DNA from: Leptospira kemamanensis
GTDB lineage: Bacteria > Spirochaetota > Leptospiria > Leptospirales > Leptospiraceae
NCBI RefSeq assembly: GCF_004769665.1
Contig: NZ_RQGG01000013.1
Coordinates: 124,001-188,000, forward strand
DNA length: 64,000 bases
Direction: 5' to 3'
Part shown: positions 17,197-27,025 of the stretch, in pieces
Position numbering within the stretch: the stretch's first letter is position 1
How the letters are laid out: the number at the start of each line of letters is the position of its first letter
Position numbers and translations under genes: made by a program
The notes under the pieces: model-generated
What the model was told of the DNA's origin: nothing
Databases searched by the model: none
The model's input: only the letters and a program-made list of their open reading frames with translations

Positions 17197-17712
17197 TTAC
17201 GTTTCTTCAGTGACCCAAAGTTTTTTCAAATCCTCCCACATTTGGTAGGGTTCGTAGATGACAATCCTCGTATTGGATAGGACATCTAAGAATCCTGCTT
17301 CGTTGGGGAATCTGGGCACAATGTGTTCATGGATATGGGGGATGGAACCACCGCTGTTTTTTCCTAAATTATAACCTGTATTAAATCCTTGCACCTTCCA
17401 TTGTTTTTCCAAAATCCGCATGGTTTTTTGGGTGAGAACGTGGATGTCCAAAGCTTCTTCGGCTGTAAGTTCCAAATAACTGATGATATGGCGTTTGGGA
17501 AAGATGATGATATGACCTGGGTTGTAGGGAAATAAATTGATGGAAACAATCGAAAGATCGGTTTCCGCTATGGTGAGATTCGGGACAATTTCGTTTTTAT
17601 CTCGCACACCACAAAGGATACATTCCACATTGGGTCTGTCCCCTTTGGCATAACCCAATTTGCCTACGCTAAACAGGTTTTTACGAAGGGAATGTTCTTC
17701 ATAGGAACTCAT
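17197..17712 (-). CDS. HIT-family nucleotide hydrolase/phosphorylase
   Basis: 171 residues from the ATG at 17712, which has GGAGA upstream; a longer frame to 17763 overlaps nothing but adds a non-conserved basic tail. The histidine triad HIHEHI is at 126-131, preceded by the substrate-loop [10 protein letters not shown] CxxC pair (Cys31, Cys34 in CILC) matches the zinc-binding motif of several HIT proteins. The layout is close to mycobacterial and other Ap4A phosphorylase/hydrolase-like HIT proteins; the exact dinucleotide substrate cannot be told. Convergent with cheR (10 nt apart) and divergent from rsmH. Confidence 0.88.
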   Translation of the reverse strand: MSSYEEHSLRKNLFSVGKLGYAKGDRPNVECILCGVRDKNEIVPNLTIAETDLSIVSINLFPYNPGHIIIFPKRHIISYLELTAEEALDIHVLTQKTMRILEKQWKVQGFNTGYNLGKNSGGSIPHIHEHIVPRFPNEAGFLDVLSNTRIVIYEPYQMWEDLKKLWVTEET

Positions 17713-17784
17713 TGTTACTTTCAATCTCCGAGAAGGATTAAAGGATTGCAAGGATTTTGACAAGTATACAGTAAGAAAGTAACA

Positions 17785-18729
17785 GTGTTAGAATCTCCTC
17801 ACATACCCGTCCTTCCCAACGAAGTACTCGCCTTATTACAAGATACCAGAAATCCAAACCCAAAGTGGTTTTTAGATGGAACGGCAGGTGAAGGTGGTCA
17901 TTCCAAACTGATTTTACAAACCTTTCCCGAGGCAAATCTCATTCTGATTGATCGGGATGCGGTAATGTTGGAACGAGCGAAAAAAGAAATCCAAAAAGAA
18001 ATTGGGTCTTTGGATCGTGTTCATGCCTTCCAAATGAATTTTTCTGAAGTGGATGAGACCCTGCTTTCGGACTTAGGTTGTCCTGGACTTGACGGTGCTC
18101 TGGTTGACCTCGGAGTTTCCTTGTTTCATTTTTTGCATTCGGGTAGAGGTTTTACTTTTAAAAATGAAGAACCTCTGGACATGCGCCTCGAACCCCAAGT
18201 GGGTCAAAAAACAGCAGCAGATGTAGTGAATTATAGTTCTGTCCTCCATTTAAAAAAAGTGTTTTGGGAATATGGGGAAGAACGTTGGGCCTTAAAAATT
18301 GCAAATAACATTGTACAGACGAGGCACAAAAAGAAATTTGAAACCAGTACCGATCTTGCCAAACTTGTGGAAGCTTCGATCCCAAGAAAATTTTGGCCAA
18401 AAGAATCTCATCCTGCCACAAGGATTTTCCAAGCCCTAAGGATTGAAGTAAACGAAGAACTGATCCATGCTGAAAAAGGGATTCGCACACTTGCCAATTC
18501 CTTGTGTTTGGGTGGAGTTCTTACTTGTATTTCTTTTCATTCCCTGGAAGACCGCATCGTGAAATGGACCTTTCGGGATTTGAAAGCAACTGATCATTTT
18601 GAAATCCTAACCAAAAAACCGATATTGCCTACGGACAAAGAAATCAAAGAAAACCGAGCCTCTCGTTCTGCAAAATTAAGAGGGCTACGTAAAATCGAAC
18701 CGATAAAAGAAAGTAGATGGGAAAAGTGA
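17785..18729 (+). CDS. rsmH: 16S rRNA (cytosine(1402)-N4)-methyltransferase
   Basis: RsmH (MraW) methylates C1402 in the decoding site of 16S rRNA and conventionally opens the division/cell-wall cluster. 314 residues, normal. Visible signatures: [10 protein letters not shown] at the N-terminus, the SAM loop [21 protein letters not shown], the [15 protein letters not shown] segment and [13 protein letters not shown] near the C-terminus. The start is a GTG at 17785. mraZ, which often precedes it, is absent; the upstream gene is the divergent HIT gene. It overlaps the FtsL-like gene by 13 nt. Confidence 0.96.
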   Translation: MLESPHIPVLPNEVLALLQDTRNPNPKWFLDGTAGEGGHSKLILQTFPEANLILIDRDAVMLERAKKEIQKEIGSLDRVHAFQMNFSEVDETLLSDLGCPGLDGALVDLGVSLFHFLHSGRGFTFKNEEPLDMRLEPQVGQKTAADVVNYSSVLHLKKVFWEYGEERWALKIANNIVQTRHKKKFETSTDLAKLVEASIPRKFWPKESHPATRIFQALRIEVNEELIHAEKGIRTLANSLCLGGVLTCISFHSLEDRIVKWTFRDLKATDHFEILTKKPILPTDKEIKENRASRSAKLRGLRKIEPIKESRWEK

Positions 18730-19073
18730 TTTACCATATTCAATCGCTGCCAAAGAATCTTTTTGCCTTTTTGGCACCACTACAAACGTTTGTGGTCTTA
18801 TTCCCATTCCTTGGATTTTTTTTCTTTCATGTTTGGCAAGGTTTGGAAAAAGCCAGACTACAAAGGTCAATTCACGAACGTACAACCACCAAAGAAGAGT
18901 TAAAACGGAAAAATGATGAACTGAAAATAGGCATTGTTTCCTATACTTCTGCCGAACGAATCGAAACTTTGTATCGAAGGACATATCAATTTTTGCCTAT
19001 TAGTCTGGGAAATCGAACCGTCACAATTGAGCTCCCTCCCATTCCCGATTCCACCTCCAATTCAAAACCATGA
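18717..19073 (+). CDS. FtsL-like cell division protein
   Basis: 118 residues: short cytoplasmic N-terminus, one membrane helix (about 16-38, Phe-rich), then a charged helix with coiled-coil character ([19 protein letters not shown]) and a short C-terminal tail. FtsL proteins diverge strongly in sequence and are recognised by this topology and by position between rsmH and the mur genes, which is what is seen here. In the divisome FtsL bridges FtsB/FtsQ and activates FtsWI. It overlaps murE by 4 nt (ATGA). The usual next gene, ftsI, is missing. Confidence 0.75.
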   Translation: MGKVIYHIQSLPKNLFAFLAPLQTFVVLFPFLGFFFFHVWQGLEKARLQRSIHERTTTKEELKRKNDELKIGIVSYTSAERIETLYRRTYQFLPISLGNRTVTIELPPIPDSTSNSKP

Positions 19074-20590
19074 AACTCAGTGAAATCCTAAAAAAAATTC
19101 CAGAGATCAAACTCGTAACAGGTGATCCCAACAAGGATATCCAATACGTATGGGCAGACAGTCGTAAAGTCACAAACTCCGATGGATTTGTTTTGCCTGA
19201 AGGAAAACCAGAAGTCCTAGAATCCTATTTAAAAATGGCAAACGAGTTGGGTTGCCAAATTGTTTTTGTTTCAAAACGCCAATTGAAATTAAAAGCTTTG
19301 GCGTTATTTCCCATCATATTGGAATCGGAAGAGCCAATTGGAGACATTCATGGCAAATTAGCTTCCTTACTCGCGGGTTATCCTTCCAAAAAATTAAAAA
19401 TTATTGGGATCACGGGAACCAATGGAAAAACATCTTTAACATTCATTTTATTTCATATTGCCAGAAAACTTGGAAAAAAAGCCGCTCTCATTGGAACCGT
19501 TCAAATCCAAATTTTTGATCGAATACTGGAATCAGGTTATACCACACCCGATGCCTCTTCCCTCAATTTGTTACTCAAAGAGATGTTAGACGAAGGTGTA
19601 GAATATGTTTTTATGGAGATGAGTAGCCATGGTTTAAAATTGGGAAGGGTGGCTGGCATTGAAATCACTTGTGCAGGATTTACCAACTTAACCCAAGATC
19701 ATCTCGACTTTCATGAAACCATGGAAGATTATTTTGAAAGCAAATTTAAAATTTTCCAACTCCTCGAACAATCCTCCGTCAAAAACAAATTTGGTCTGGT
19801 AGCAGGAGATGTCTCTTTTGGAGAACAGATGATCCAAAAAATCAGAGATACCAAATTGAAAACGCCCATTTACATTTTGGGAAAATCAGGAGAATTTCAC
19901 TATAGCAATACCAAACTATCGTTACTCGGTAGTGAATATCGTTTTCATAAAAAAGAAAAAAATTTACCGTTTATCGAAGTTCGAAGTGTTAAAACAAATT
20001 TACTTGGTAACTTCAATGTTTTCAACACAGCCTTTGCCTTGTCCATTGCATACGAATTAGGATTTCCTTGGGAAGAAGTGGTAACTGCCATTGCTGAGAT
20101 CCCAACCGTTCCTGGAAGGTTTCATGTAGTTCCCTATCCAGATCGTTCCCGAATTGCCGTAGTAGATTACGCTCACACACCCGATGCCTTAGAAAATATC
20201 TTAAAAAGTTGTGTGGAAATTCGACCCAAACAATTGATTTGTTTGTTTGGTTGTGGGGGAGATCGAGATCGAACCAAACGTCCCCAAATGGCAAAAATTG
20301 CAGAAACTTTTTCCGACTTTGTGATTTTAACTTCTGACAATCCTAGAACGGAAAATCCAGAATCCATTTTAGATGAAATTGAAGCTGGATTTTCCAGAGG
20401 ATTCAAACGTTATGAAAAAATCACAGACCGAAGGGTCGCGATAGACCGAGCCGTTTCCCTCCTGGAGAAAGATGGAATTTTGGTTGTAGCAGGAAAAGGC
20501 CACGAAACGTACCAAATCATCGGCAAAGAAAAAACTAAGTTTGTTGATTTTGAAGAAATCGAAAAAGCATTTTTAAAATTGAATACCTAA
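19070..20590 (+). CDS. murE: UDP-MurNAc-tripeptide synthetase (meso-diaminopimelate-adding)
   Basis: Adds the third amino acid to UDP-MurNAc-L-Ala-D-Glu in the cytoplasm. 506 residues in three Mur-ligase domains; the ATP P-loop ITGTNGKTS has its Lys at about 120, and the carbamylated-lysine and Mg-binding region includes [11 protein letters not shown]. The amino-acid selectivity motif reads DNPR (residues 423-426), which in MurE marks meso-diaminopimelate rather than lysine (DNPA or similar), consistent with a DAP-type wall. Begins by ATGA overlap with the FtsL-like gene and is followed 16 nt later by mraY. Confidence 0.97.
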   Translation: MKLSEILKKIPEIKLVTGDPNKDIQYVWADSRKVTNSDGFVLPEGKPEVLESYLKMANELGCQIVFVSKRQLKLKALALFPIILESEEPIGDIHGKLASLLAGYPSKKLKIIGITGTNGKTSLTFILFHIARKLGKKAALIGTVQIQIFDRILESGYTTPDASSLNLLLKEMLDEGVEYVFMEMSSHGLKLGRVAGIEITCAGFTNLTQDHLDFHETMEDYFESKFKIFQLLEQSSVKNKFGLVAGDVSFGEQMIQKIRDTKLKTPIYILGKSGEFHYSNTKLSLLGSEYRFHKKEKNLPFIEVRSVKTNLLGNFNVFNTAFALSIAYELGFPWEEVVTAIAEIPTVPGRFHVVPYPDRSRIAVVDYAHTPDALENILKSCVEIRPKQLICLFGCGGDRDRTKRPQMAKIAETFSDFVILTSDNPRTENPESILDEIEAGFSRGFKRYEKITDRRVAIDRAVSLLEKDGILVVAGKGHETYQIIGKEKTKFVDFEEIEKAFLKLNT

Positions 20591-20606
20591 AAATAGAGGA
20601 TACAGT

Positions 20607-21719
20607 ATGTTCCAATGGATTTACGAAACATTTGGTAATGATTATGGTTTTTTGCGAGTGTTTAGTTATGTAACACTGCGAGCGATGATGGCGGGACTTA
20701 CATCCATGTTCATTACCTTTATCTTTGGGAAATCTCTCATTTCCTTTTTATTATCCTTAAAATTTCGTGAATCAGTTCGTAACGATGGTCCTCAATCCCA
20801 TGCTACAAAATCGGGAACTCCAACCATGGGGGGACTCATCATGATTTTATCCTTAACCATCTCCACATTGTTATGGGGTAATTTATCAAATTTAAATGTA
20901 ATTTTACTTTTAGTATCTGCCATTCTTTTTGCGGGACTCGGATTTACAGATGATTATATGAAGTCTGTAAAAAAAATCAAAGGAGGGATGAGAGCCCGTA
21001 CAAAATTCATTGTTACCATTTTGTTTGCAGTTACCATCACAACTTTGTATTTTTATTTTACAGGAAAATCCAACACCAATGCTAACAAAGGAATCGTATT
21101 TACCATTACTGATTTATTTTTACCCTTTGTCAAAGGACCGGTTTGGAATTTAGGATTTTTAGCGGTTCCCTTCGCCATCATCGTGTTAATCGGTAGTTCT
21201 CATGCTGTCAATTTGACTGATGGATTAGATGGTTTGGCATCAGGCACTGTTGTGATCTCAACGGCTACATTTGCTTTGATATCCTATGTCTCGGGAACAC
21301 CTTCTGCAGCCAATTATCTGCATATACCCTATTTACCTGGGTCTCACGAATATTCTGTTTTCCTTGCAGGATTGTCTGGGGCATTACTTGGGTTTCTTTG
21401 GTTCAATTGCCATCCTGCTCAAGTATTTATGGGAGACACGGGATCCTTATTTTTAGGTTCTACCCTTGGTCTTGTAGCCATTATGTTAAAAAAGGAATTA
21501 TTGTTAGTGATTCTTGGTGGGATTTTTGTAGCAGAAGCTGTGAGTGTTATCTTACAAGTTGGTTCGTTTAAATTAACTGGAAAACGAATTTTTAAAATGG
21601 CGCCACTTCACCATCACTTTGAACTCAGCGGTTGGTCTGAGGAAAAAGTGGTGATCCGATTTTGGATCATCGGAATCATCCTTGCCATCATCACACTCTC
21701 TACTTTAAAAATTCAATAA
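20607..21719 (+). CDS. mraY: phospho-MurNAc-pentapeptide transferase
   Basis: Integral membrane enzyme that transfers phospho-MurNAc-pentapeptide to undecaprenyl phosphate, making lipid I. 370 residues with about ten membrane helices. Diagnostic motifs: the Asp-rich GFTDDYMK near 115, [12 protein letters not shown] near 203, [13 protein letters not shown] near 275 and the C-terminal [17 protein letters not shown] good Shine-Dalgarno (AGAGGA) precedes the ATG. Its stop overlaps the ftsW start by one base (TAATG). Confidence 0.98.
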   Translation: MFQWIYETFGNDYGFLRVFSYVTLRAMMAGLTSMFITFIFGKSLISFLLSLKFRESVRNDGPQSHATKSGTPTMGGLIMILSLTISTLLWGNLSNLNVILLLVSAILFAGLGFTDDYMKSVKKIKGGMRARTKFIVTILFAVTITTLYFYFTGKSNTNANKGIVFTITDLFLPFVKGPVWNLGFLAVPFAIIVLIGSSHAVNLTDGLDGLASGTVVISTATFALISYVSGTPSAANYLHIPYLPGSHEYSVFLAGLSGALLGFLWFNCHPAQVFMGDTGSLFLGSTLGLVAIMLKKELLLVILGGIFVAEAVSVILQVGSFKLTGKRIFKMAPLHHHFELSGWSEEKVVIRFWIIGIILAIITLSTLKIQ

Positions 21720-22867
21720 TGGATTTGATCCGCTCCCTTCGTAATCTTTTGCGTTTTGGCTCTTCTAAGTTTGATGGGCCAATGCTGTTTTCTATGTTTT
21801 TACTTTTTGGGTTGGGAATCATTGTGATGTTTAGTGCATCAGTGATTCCTGCGGAAAGGGAGTTCTCTGATTCATATTATTACCTCAAGAAACAATTGTT
21901 ATGGGGTGCACTTGGTGTTTTTTTGTTTTTAATATTTTGCCAAATTCCCTACCAATTTTTGGTCAAATGGTCGTTTGTATTTTCTCTTTTCAGTTTGCTT
22001 TTGTTAGTAGCTGTATTTGTCCCTGGACTCGGAAAATCAGTGGGAACTACTTACGGTCGAAGTTTTAATCGATGGATTCAAATTGCAGGTTTCCAAATCC
22101 AACCTTCCGAATTTTCTAAAATCAGTATTTTACTATTTTCTTCTTACTTTTTTTATAATTTTGATTTTAAAAAGATTCAGTGGGATCAGAAAAAAATAGT
22201 CTCACTCGTTGTGATCTTTTTAACACTACTACTCATTGTCGTCGAACCTGCGTTTGGTACGACAGTTGAGTTATTACTCGTTCTATTTTTCTTTGTATTA
22301 CTTGCTGGTTTTCCAATGAAACGGTTATTCATATTAGGTGCCTCCGTCATTCCTCTTTTAGTGGTGCTTGTGACTCAAGTTGGATATCGAAAAAAACGTC
22401 TCGAGATTTGGCTTGATCCCTATAAATTTCGTTTTGATGAAGGCCACCAATTGGTCACAAGTTTTCGTGCCTTTTTTGACGGAGCTACTTCAGGAAAAGC
22501 AATCGGTACAGGATATGCGCACAGGTACTTAGCGTATAGCCACACTGACTTTGTATTGTCTTCCTTTGTAGAAGACTTTGGATTTTTAGGTTTTTTATTT
22601 TTTATCGCGGTAGTACTCTTTTTAATGATTCGAATTTTTCTTTTGCTGATGCGCACCAAAGATAAACTCGGATTCTTTTTAGGTTCGGGGATTCTCATTT
22701 TGTTTGGATTCCAAACCATTTTGAATTTATTTGTCATCACTGGAATTGTACCTGTGACAGGAATTTCTCTTCCCTTTATGAGTTATGGAGGTTCCTCCCT
22801 TTTGACAATTTTTATCCTTTTCGGAATTCTTGCCAACATTACCAGTAAAGAGAATTTGGTCGTATGA
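21719..22867 (+). CDS. ftsW: FtsW/RodA-type lipid II polymerase, FtsW by context
   Basis: SEDS-family glycosyltransferase that polymerises peptidoglycan at the septum with a partner class B PBP. 382 residues from the ATG at 21719, with about ten membrane helices. The family features are seen: GIIVMFSASVIPA, the QPSEFSK segment, VVEPAFGTTVELLLV, and the C-terminal VTGISLPFMSYGGSSLL. The frame continues upstream to 21662 within mraY but that part is not membrane-protein-like. FtsW rather than RodA is inferred from its place between mraY and murG; its usual partner gene ftsI is not in the window. Overlaps murG by ATGA. Confidence 0.94.
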   Translation: MDLIRSLRNLLRFGSSKFDGPMLFSMFLLFGLGIIVMFSASVIPAEREFSDSYYYLKKQLLWGALGVFLFLIFCQIPYQFLVKWSFVFSLFSLLLLVAVFVPGLGKSVGTTYGRSFNRWIQIAGFQIQPSEFSKISILLFSSYFFYNFDFKKIQWDQKKIVSLVVIFLTLLLIVVEPAFGTTVELLLVLFFFVLLAGFPMKRLFILGASVIPLLVVLVTQVGYRKKRLEIWLDPYKFRFDEGHQLVTSFRAFFDGATSGKAIGTGYAHRYLAYSHTDFVLSSFVEDFGFLGFLFFIAVVLFLMIRIFLLLMRTKDKLGFFLGSGILILFGFQTILNLFVITGIVPVTGISLPFMSYGGSSLLTIFILFGILANITSKENLVV

Positions 22868-23949
22868 GTGGATCGGTAGTCATTGCAGCAGGTGGAACAG
22901 GTGGACATATCTCCCCAGGAGTGGCTCTCGCCGAAGTTTTAAGTGAAAAAGCAACTGGATTTGGTTTTGAATCAGTTTATATACATTCACTTGTCCGAAA
23001 TCAAAACAATCCGGATCTTTTAAATCCTCCCTGTGAAGTGCTTTGGCATAATATACCACAGTTAGGTGGACTAAAGACAATCCTATATCCTTTATTATTT
23101 TTGTTTCCATTTTTAAAAACAATTCTTCAATTTCGCAAACTAAACGTAAATGCTGTCATTGGAATGGGTGGATATTCTAGTTTACCTGCGATTCTTTATG
23201 CGATTTTGTTTCGAAAATCTTTATACTTATGTGAACAGAATTGTGTTCCAGGTAAAATCACTCGTGTGTTTTCACGGTTTGCTAAAAAAATCGCCTTCAG
23301 TTTCCCTCTAGAAGAAGAATACAAAATTCCGGGGAAAACCATTGGGAATCCCATTCGCAAAAGGGTGATTCCTGAACACCTTAATATCAGACAAAATGAG
23401 AACCTACACGAAGGAAAAAAGAATACCATCAACGTTCTGGTGTTAGGTGGATCACAAGGGGCAAGGCAACTCAACCAAATGATTTTGAAAGCCATGGAAA
23501 ATGCCGAAATTGCATCCAAATACAAATTTCGTTTACTTACTGGAACCAATTTATACGACGAAACCAAAAATAAAGCCAGTGATGATGCAGAAATCATCTC
23601 GTATGCCAATGACATGAAACCCAATTATGAATGGGCCAATTTGGTCGTTGCACGATCTGGAGCTGGTGTCATTGCTGAATGTTTGGTTTTTGGTTTACCA
23701 ATGATTCTGATTCCTTATCCTTATGCAGCAGATAACCATCAAAAGGCGAATGCAAATCATTTAGAAAAAGAAGGGGCAGCCGTTACGATCCATTCTACAA
23801 GTGATGATCCGTCTCCTCTAGTCAAATTTCTACTCTCCTGGAAAGACCATTCAGAAGTTTTGCGGGAGATGGGCCACGTCAGTTTGGCATTATCCAATGT
23901 AAATGCGGCTTACCAAACGGTTTCATATTTTTTTACAGAACCGAAATAG
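22864..23949 (+). CDS. murG: UDP-GlcNAc:lipid I N-acetylglucosaminyltransferase
   Basis: GT28 enzyme at the inner membrane that makes lipid II. 361 residues. GGTGGHISPGVALAE at the N-terminus is the MurG G-loop 1; IGMGGYSSLPAIL is G-loop 2; VLGGSQGARQLN is G-loop 3; and RSGAGVIAECLVFGLPMILIPYPYAADNHQ is the donor-binding C-terminal signature, seen here as consecutive shorter motifs. Starts in a 4-nt overlap with ftsW and is followed by murC after 10 nt. Confidence 0.97.
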   Translation: MSGSVVIAAGGTGGHISPGVALAEVLSEKATGFGFESVYIHSLVRNQNNPDLLNPPCEVLWHNIPQLGGLKTILYPLLFLFPFLKTILQFRKLNVNAVIGMGGYSSLPAILYAILFRKSLYLCEQNCVPGKITRVFSRFAKKIAFSFPLEEEYKIPGKTIGNPIRKRVIPEHLNIRQNENLHEGKKNTINVLVLGGSQGARQLNQMILKAMENAEIASKYKFRLLTGTNLYDETKNKASDDAEIISYANDMKPNYEWANLVVARSGAGVIAECLVFGLPMILIPYPYAADNHQKANANHLEKEGAAVTIHSTSDDPSPLVKFLLSWKDHSEVLREMGHVSLALSNVNAAYQTVSYFFTEPK

Positions 23950-23959
23950 GATCAATACA

Positions 23960-25387
23960 GTGAAGGGTCCAATTTTATTTTTGGGAGTGGGTGGAAGTGG
24001 GATGTCAAGTCTTGCTCATATGAGTATCGACTTAAAAATCCCTGTCATTGGTTATGATAAAAAAAGTTCGGAAGCTACAAATTTTTTAAAGGAACGAGGC
24101 ATTACACTCTATCATTTGATCGAGGAGATTCCGTTAGAGGGAATCCAGATGGTAGTGTATAGTTCTGCCATCAATGACAAACACAAAGAGGTGTTTAGTC
24201 GCATCAAAGATTTGGGCATTCCTTTAAAACATAGATCGGAGTTTATGCATCTACTGGTGTCCAATCAGAAATCCATTTCTGTTGCGGGCAGTCATGGAAA
24301 AACTTCCACAACTACCATGGTCTCTCAAATTTTAACCGAGATGGGTTTTGATCCTACCATAATGATTGGTGGTGATACGAGTTTGTTAGACAAACGAGGT
24401 GGAAAAATTGGATTTGGAAGTTTCGCAGTGTATGAATCGGATGAGTCCGATGGAACTTTTCTCAAACACAAAGCAAATTACCGACTTCTAACAAATATTG
24501 ATAATGACCACCTAGACTATTACAAAACACGAAACAATTTAGAAGATGCGTTTTTCGAATACATGGGGTTTCATTCACCAGGGGAAACCGTTTTATTTGT
24601 AGGAGATGAAGGCATCCAATCGGTTTTACAATCCAAATACAAAGAGTTTTCGTTTCATAAAGACTTTCATCTGAATCTCCTTGTCACAGAGGAAATTTTG
24701 GAAAAAAAATGGTTTAGCACCTTACAAAACAAATGGGAAACTCAAATCACAACGATTCTCTATAAAATCAGAAATGATGTATTGGAATTTACCATTAACG
24801 GGAAAACATATCCATTACAATTACCATACCCTGGTGTTCATTACCTGACAAATGGCCTTGTGGCTGTTATTTGTGCGTATCGACTTGGGATTCCACCAGA
24901 AGAGGCAACAAAGATTTTATCTCGTTATATTGGAGTCAAACGACGCCAAGAAATTTTGGGAACGTGGCAAGAAACCACTGTTATTGATGATTATGGACAC
25001 CATCCAACAGAAATTAAGATGGTCATCCAATCCTTAAAACAGAAAAACAAAGGAAAGGGAAATCTCCATGTGATTTTCCAACCACATCGTTATACACGAA
25101 CCCAACTGCTATTAGAAGATCTCGCGAAATCACTGTTAGATGCAGATTCTCTCTATTTATTACCGATTTATTCCGCAGGCGAAACTCAAATTCCTGGCAT
25201 ATCTTCTACGAGTTTTTTGCCATTTTTAAATGCAACTGTGACAACTCTTTTAGACGGAAATCTAAATTCCAATTTAGAAACCATTAAACCCCATTTGAGA
25301 CCAGGAGATATTCTTTTGTGTTTAGGGGCAGGCAATGTGAGAGATTGGGGTGTTGCGTTAGTTTCTGAAAACAAAAAATCAAATTAA
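23960..25387 (+). CDS. murC: UDP-N-acetylmuramate-L-alanine ligase
   Basis: First amino-acid ligase of the muropeptide pathway. 475 residues from the GTG at 23960, which has AGGAT about 7 nt upstream; the frame is open back to 23903 inside murG but the first MurC strand begins at ILFLGVGGSGMSSLAH. The Mur-ligase P-loop is GSHGKTSTTTM, and the later DDYGHHPTEI and IFQPHRYTR are MurC hallmarks. It is the last gene of the rightward wall operon and converges on purK with only 4 nt between stops, with no evident hairpin. Confidence 0.96.
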   Translation: MKGPILFLGVGGSGMSSLAHMSIDLKIPVIGYDKKSSEATNFLKERGITLYHLIEEIPLEGIQMVVYSSAINDKHKEVFSRIKDLGIPLKHRSEFMHLLVSNQKSISVAGSHGKTSTTTMVSQILTEMGFDPTIMIGGDTSLLDKRGGKIGFGSFAVYESDESDGTFLKHKANYRLLTNIDNDHLDYYKTRNNLEDAFFEYMGFHSPGETVLFVGDEGIQSVLQSKYKEFSFHKDFHLNLLVTEEILEKKWFSTLQNKWETQITTILYKIRNDVLEFTINGKTYPLQLPYPGVHYLTNGLVAVICAYRLGIPPEEATKILSRYIGVKRRQEILGTWQETTVIDDYGHHPTEIKMVIQSLKQKNKGKGNLHVIFQPHRYTRTQLLLEDLAKSLLDADSLYLLPIYSAGETQIPGISSTSFLPFLNATVTTLLDGNLNSNLETIKPHLRPGDILLCLGAGNVRDWGVALVSENKKSN

Positions 25388-25391
25388 AAAC

Positions 25392-26489
25392 TTACAGTTC
25401 ATGGAAGAGGGGATTTACTTCTTCTAAATTACCTTTAAAATTCATATGACCCATTTTTCTGCCCTGTTTTGCTTCTTCTTTGGCATATAAGTGAAGGTGG
25501 TATCTGTCATCTTTTAATAATTCGTTTGCGATTGTTAGGCTTTCCTCATAAGAATTACCCAATATATTCTTCATCAATGTAGGTTTTGGCCTAACATCTG
25601 TTGGGGGAAGTTTGCCAACAATTGCCTGAACATGTAAATAAAACTGTGAAAAACTTTGGCAATCTTGTGTGTAATGTCCCGTATTATGAGGTCTTGGAGC
25701 AAACTCATTCAGATACAAATGATTGTCTAAAAGAAAAAACTCAACTCCTAAAGTCCCAACATAATGCAAAGATTCTGCTAATTTGGAAGCCATCTCGATT
25801 GCCTCTAAATTGAGAGCCACTGGAATTCTCGCAGGGAAAATCGAAAGATCCAAAATATGATCTTTGTGTTCATTTTCCACGGCACCATAACACACAATGT
25901 CTCCGTTTTGAAAACGAGTGAGGATGATACTAATTTCCTTTTGGAAAGGAATGACTTCTTCGATTAAGTATTCAGATGCATCAGACAGAAAAGCTGTATT
26001 TAAAAATTCTTTGTATTCTTCTTCGGTTCTAATTTTCACTTGGCCTTTCCCATCATACCCAAATCGAAGGGTTTTGATGATCCAAGGAAAAGGAATGGCG
26101 ACAGCAATGTTTGCCGTATCTCGCGTTAGGTGAAAAAAATTAGCTGTGCGAAATCCTAATTTTCGAAAATGAGATTTTTCTAAAAAGCGGTCCTGGGCAA
26201 TGATGAGTGCCTTGGGAGGTGGAAATACAGACACATTTTTTTGATTTGATAGAAAATCTAACGTTTGTTTGGGGATATTTTCAAATTCAAAACTGAGAAC
26301 ATCCACCTCATTTATAAATTTCTCAATTTGGTCTAGAGATTCATAAGAGGACGTGGTTGCCTTGGCTCCCACTTTTTCAGCGGGTGAGTTTTTCTCAGGA
26401 GAATAACAATAAAAGCCATAACCTAAAGGAACCGCTTCTAAACACATCATTTGGCCAAGTTGGCCCGATCCCAAAACTCCAATTTTCAT
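25392..26489 (-). CDS. purK: N5-carboxyaminoimidazole ribonucleotide synthase
   Basis: ATP-grasp enzyme of purine synthesis that carboxylates AIR using ATP and bicarbonate. 365 residues. The N-terminus [18 protein letters not shown] is characteristic; [17 protein letters not shown] is the ATP-grasp lysine and glycine loop, and [18 protein letters not shown] is the PurK substrate signature. It overlaps purE by 4 nt, so the two are co-translated, as expected for enzymes acting in sequence. Confidence 0.97.
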   Translation of the reverse strand: MKIGVLGSGQLGQMMCLEAVPLGYGFYCYSPEKNSPAEKVGAKATTSSYESLDQIEKFINEVDVLSFEFENIPKQTLDFLSNQKNVSVFPPPKALIIAQDRFLEKSHFRKLGFRTANFFHLTRDTANIAVAIPFPWIIKTLRFGYDGKGQVKIRTEEEYKEFLNTAFLSDASEYLIEEVIPFQKEISIILTRFQNGDIVCYGAVENEHKDHILDLSIFPARIPVALNLEAIEMASKLAESLHYVGTLGVEFFLLDNHLYLNEFAPRPHNTGHYTQDCQSFSQFYLHVQAIVGKLPPTDVRPKPTLMKNILGNSYEESLTIANELLKDDRYHLHLYAKEEAKQGRKMGHMNFKGNLEEVNPLFHEL

Positions 26490-26995
26490 TTGGAATCCAA
26501 AAGCAATTGGTCATTTTTAGAGAGTGCGGTTACTAAATTGGAATGTGCATACTCTTCTAATTTTTTAGATAAATTCGGATCCATTAAGGATAAAATACGA
26601 ACTGCAAGTAATCCTGCATTGGCAGCACCACTCGTACCGATGGCTAAGGTTCCCACGGGAACTCCTTTTGGCATTTGAACGATGGAAAGTAAACTATCCA
26701 TTCCATTTAATGCTTTGGAAAGAACTGGAACACCTAATACTGGCAATGTGGTGAGAGATGCCGTCATTCCAGGAAGGTGTGCGGCTCCGCCCGCTCCCGC
26801 AATAATCACCCCAAATCCATTGTCTTTTGCCTGTTTGGCAAATTCAAACATTCGTTCCGGGGAACGATGTGCAGATACAATTTCTTTTTCAAAAGGAATA
26901 CCGAATTCTGTCAAGATTTCACATGATTCTTTCATGGTCTCCCAATCAGAATAAGAGCCCATAATCACGGCTACTTTTGGTACTAGGTTTGTCAT
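26486..26995 (-). CDS. purE: N5-CAIR mutase (class I PurE)
   Basis: Converts N5-CAIR to CAIR, immediately after PurK. 169 residues. [14 protein letters not shown] and [12 protein letters not shown] carry the class I active site including the catalytic His in [17 protein letters not shown] is the octamer core signature. Note that the usual SxSD appears as SYSD, within family variation. Lies 30 nt after murF on the same strand, but murF belongs to wall synthesis, so shared transcription would be positional only. Confidence 0.97.
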   Translation of the reverse strand: MTNLVPKVAVIMGSYSDWETMKESCEILTEFGIPFEKEIVSAHRSPERMFEFAKQAKDNGFGVIIAGAGGAAHLPGMTASLTTLPVLGVPVLSKALNGMDSLLSIVQMPKGVPVGTLAIGTSGAANAGLLAVRILSLMDPNLSKKLEEYAHSNLVTALSKNDQLLLDSK

Positions 26996-27025
26996 ACGTA
27001 GAATCTAAAAAAGCCTCTCTGCCTT

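Noticed and set aside
17170..17206. GAAAACGTA / TACGTTTC near the cheR and HIT stops as a terminator
   Set aside because: Imperfect pairing with an A-run loop; could be chance in A-rich sequence.
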